From Alistipes sp. Zagget8 (GTDB lineage Bacteria; Bacteroidota; Bacteroidia; Bacteroidales; Rikenellaceae): 64,000 bases of DNA. The position numbers and the translations under genes were made by a program. The notes beneath the pieces were generated by a model. That model made no database searches. It saw only the letters and a list, made by a program, of their open reading frames with translations, and was not told the origin of the DNA. Position 1 is the first letter of the stretch, and each line of letters starts with the position of its first letter. Where the stretch lies: NCBI GenBank assembly GCA_001941065.1, contig MSHJ01000014.1, positions 25,795-89,794 on the forward strand, read 5' to 3'. Below are positions 63,644 to 64,000 of this stretch, piece by piece.

Positions 63644-64000
63644 CTAAATGACCAGAATGCCGAACCGGAGGTAATCGGCGTGATGGAACGGCCGGGCCGT
63701 CAGGCGGCCTTGCAGCAGGGATACGACATATTGCGTGCAGCAACTCTGCACCAGCGAGAAATGCCGTCCGACGCCGGAATCCCGGACATCAACATGCACC
63801 CTGCGCGGACTTTCCAGCTGTTTGCGCAGCGCACGCATGGGAGAAGGAACGGCCGGCCGGACAGTCTCCGTCGCAAAATAATCGGCATACAGGGACGAGA
63901 CGGAGTAGCACTCCGACATCCGGACGCCATCGTGCGACACACCGGATTCCGCGCCCGCATCCTTCGCCGACGAGAGCGAAGAGAGCAGCAGAAACAACAA
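63644..64000 (-). CDS. Hypothetical protein, N-terminus cut by the window end
   Basis: At least 118 residues, entering from beyond 64000. The visible start (LLFLLLSSLSSAKDAGAESG) looks like the end of a signal peptide, so an exported protein is likely. No motif recognised. The 146 bases between it and the next gene show no signal. Confidence 0.5.
   Translation of the reverse strand: MLFLLLSSLSSAKDAGAESGVSHDGVRMSECYSVSSLYADYFATETVRPAVPSPMRALRKQLESPRRVHVDVRDSGVGRHFSLVQSCCTQYVVSLLQGRLTARPFHHADYLRFGILVI

Noticed and set aside
1..64000. CRISPR arrays, rRNA genes, insertion sequences
   Set aside because: No regularly spaced repeats, no rRNA sequence and no transposase gene were found in the window.

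Overview
The window looks like a chromosome segment of a high-GC gut Bacteroidales, most likely Alistipes or another Rikenellaceae member. Reasons: SusC/SusD pairs, Mfa/FimA-type fimbrial lipoproteins, DUF-type Bacteroidales proteins, and promoters of the Bacteroidetes form TTTG-N19/20-TAnnTTTG. The flanks (1-19.67 kb and 47.93-64 kb) are clearly GC-rich. The middle 28 kb is AT-rich and foreign.

Left flank: a nitroreductase-like lipoprotein, an HRDC protein, an EFR1-type flavodoxin/ferredoxin with a GNAT enzyme, the lutABC lactate-oxidation operon, a small heat-shock protein, a second GNAT, a six-gene fimbrial operon (DUF3575, DUF3868/OmpA, Mfa1-like, Mfa2-like and two further subunits) with a divergent HTH regulator, a DUF1848 protein and DNA polymerase IV.

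Middle: two integrative elements lie in tandem in one tRNA-Phe gene. The 3' half of the original tRNA and its terminator remain at 19.62-19.71 kb. The 5' half and native promoter remain at 47.89-47.99 kb. An intact tRNA-Phe sits at the junction (33240-33312). Element 1 (about 19.7-33.28 kb) and element 2 (about 33.27-47.89 kb) each end in an IntDOT-like tyrosine recombinase. They share a RecA-like ATPase plus DUF3871 module, and a covarying 230-nt hairpin RNA (or DNA structure) with its own promoter, placed just upstream of surface LRR lipoprotein genes. Neither carries a recognisable relaxase, capsid or reverse transcriptase gene. Cargo of element 1: Fic protein, retropepsin-like protease, tandem PD-(D/E)XK nuclease, DUF4268 protein, SF2 helicase-like protein. 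Cargo of element 2: NACHT NTPase, HARP/zinc-ribbon protein, macro-like protein, ParB-like protein. Three element 2 genes contain six in-frame TGA codons at tryptophan-like positions and no TGG, which suggests UGA=Trp recoding or readthrough.

Right flank: two divergent SusC/SusD pairs are separated by a tyrosine recombinase gene. Exact 42-bp inverted repeats spanning both susC starts bracket the recombinase and the only strong promoter, which suggests an invertible switch. Then follow a flavodiiron protein, UDP-glucose 6-dehydrogenase, a Na+-pumping decarboxylase beta subunit with a small membrane partner, and a gene cut by the window end.
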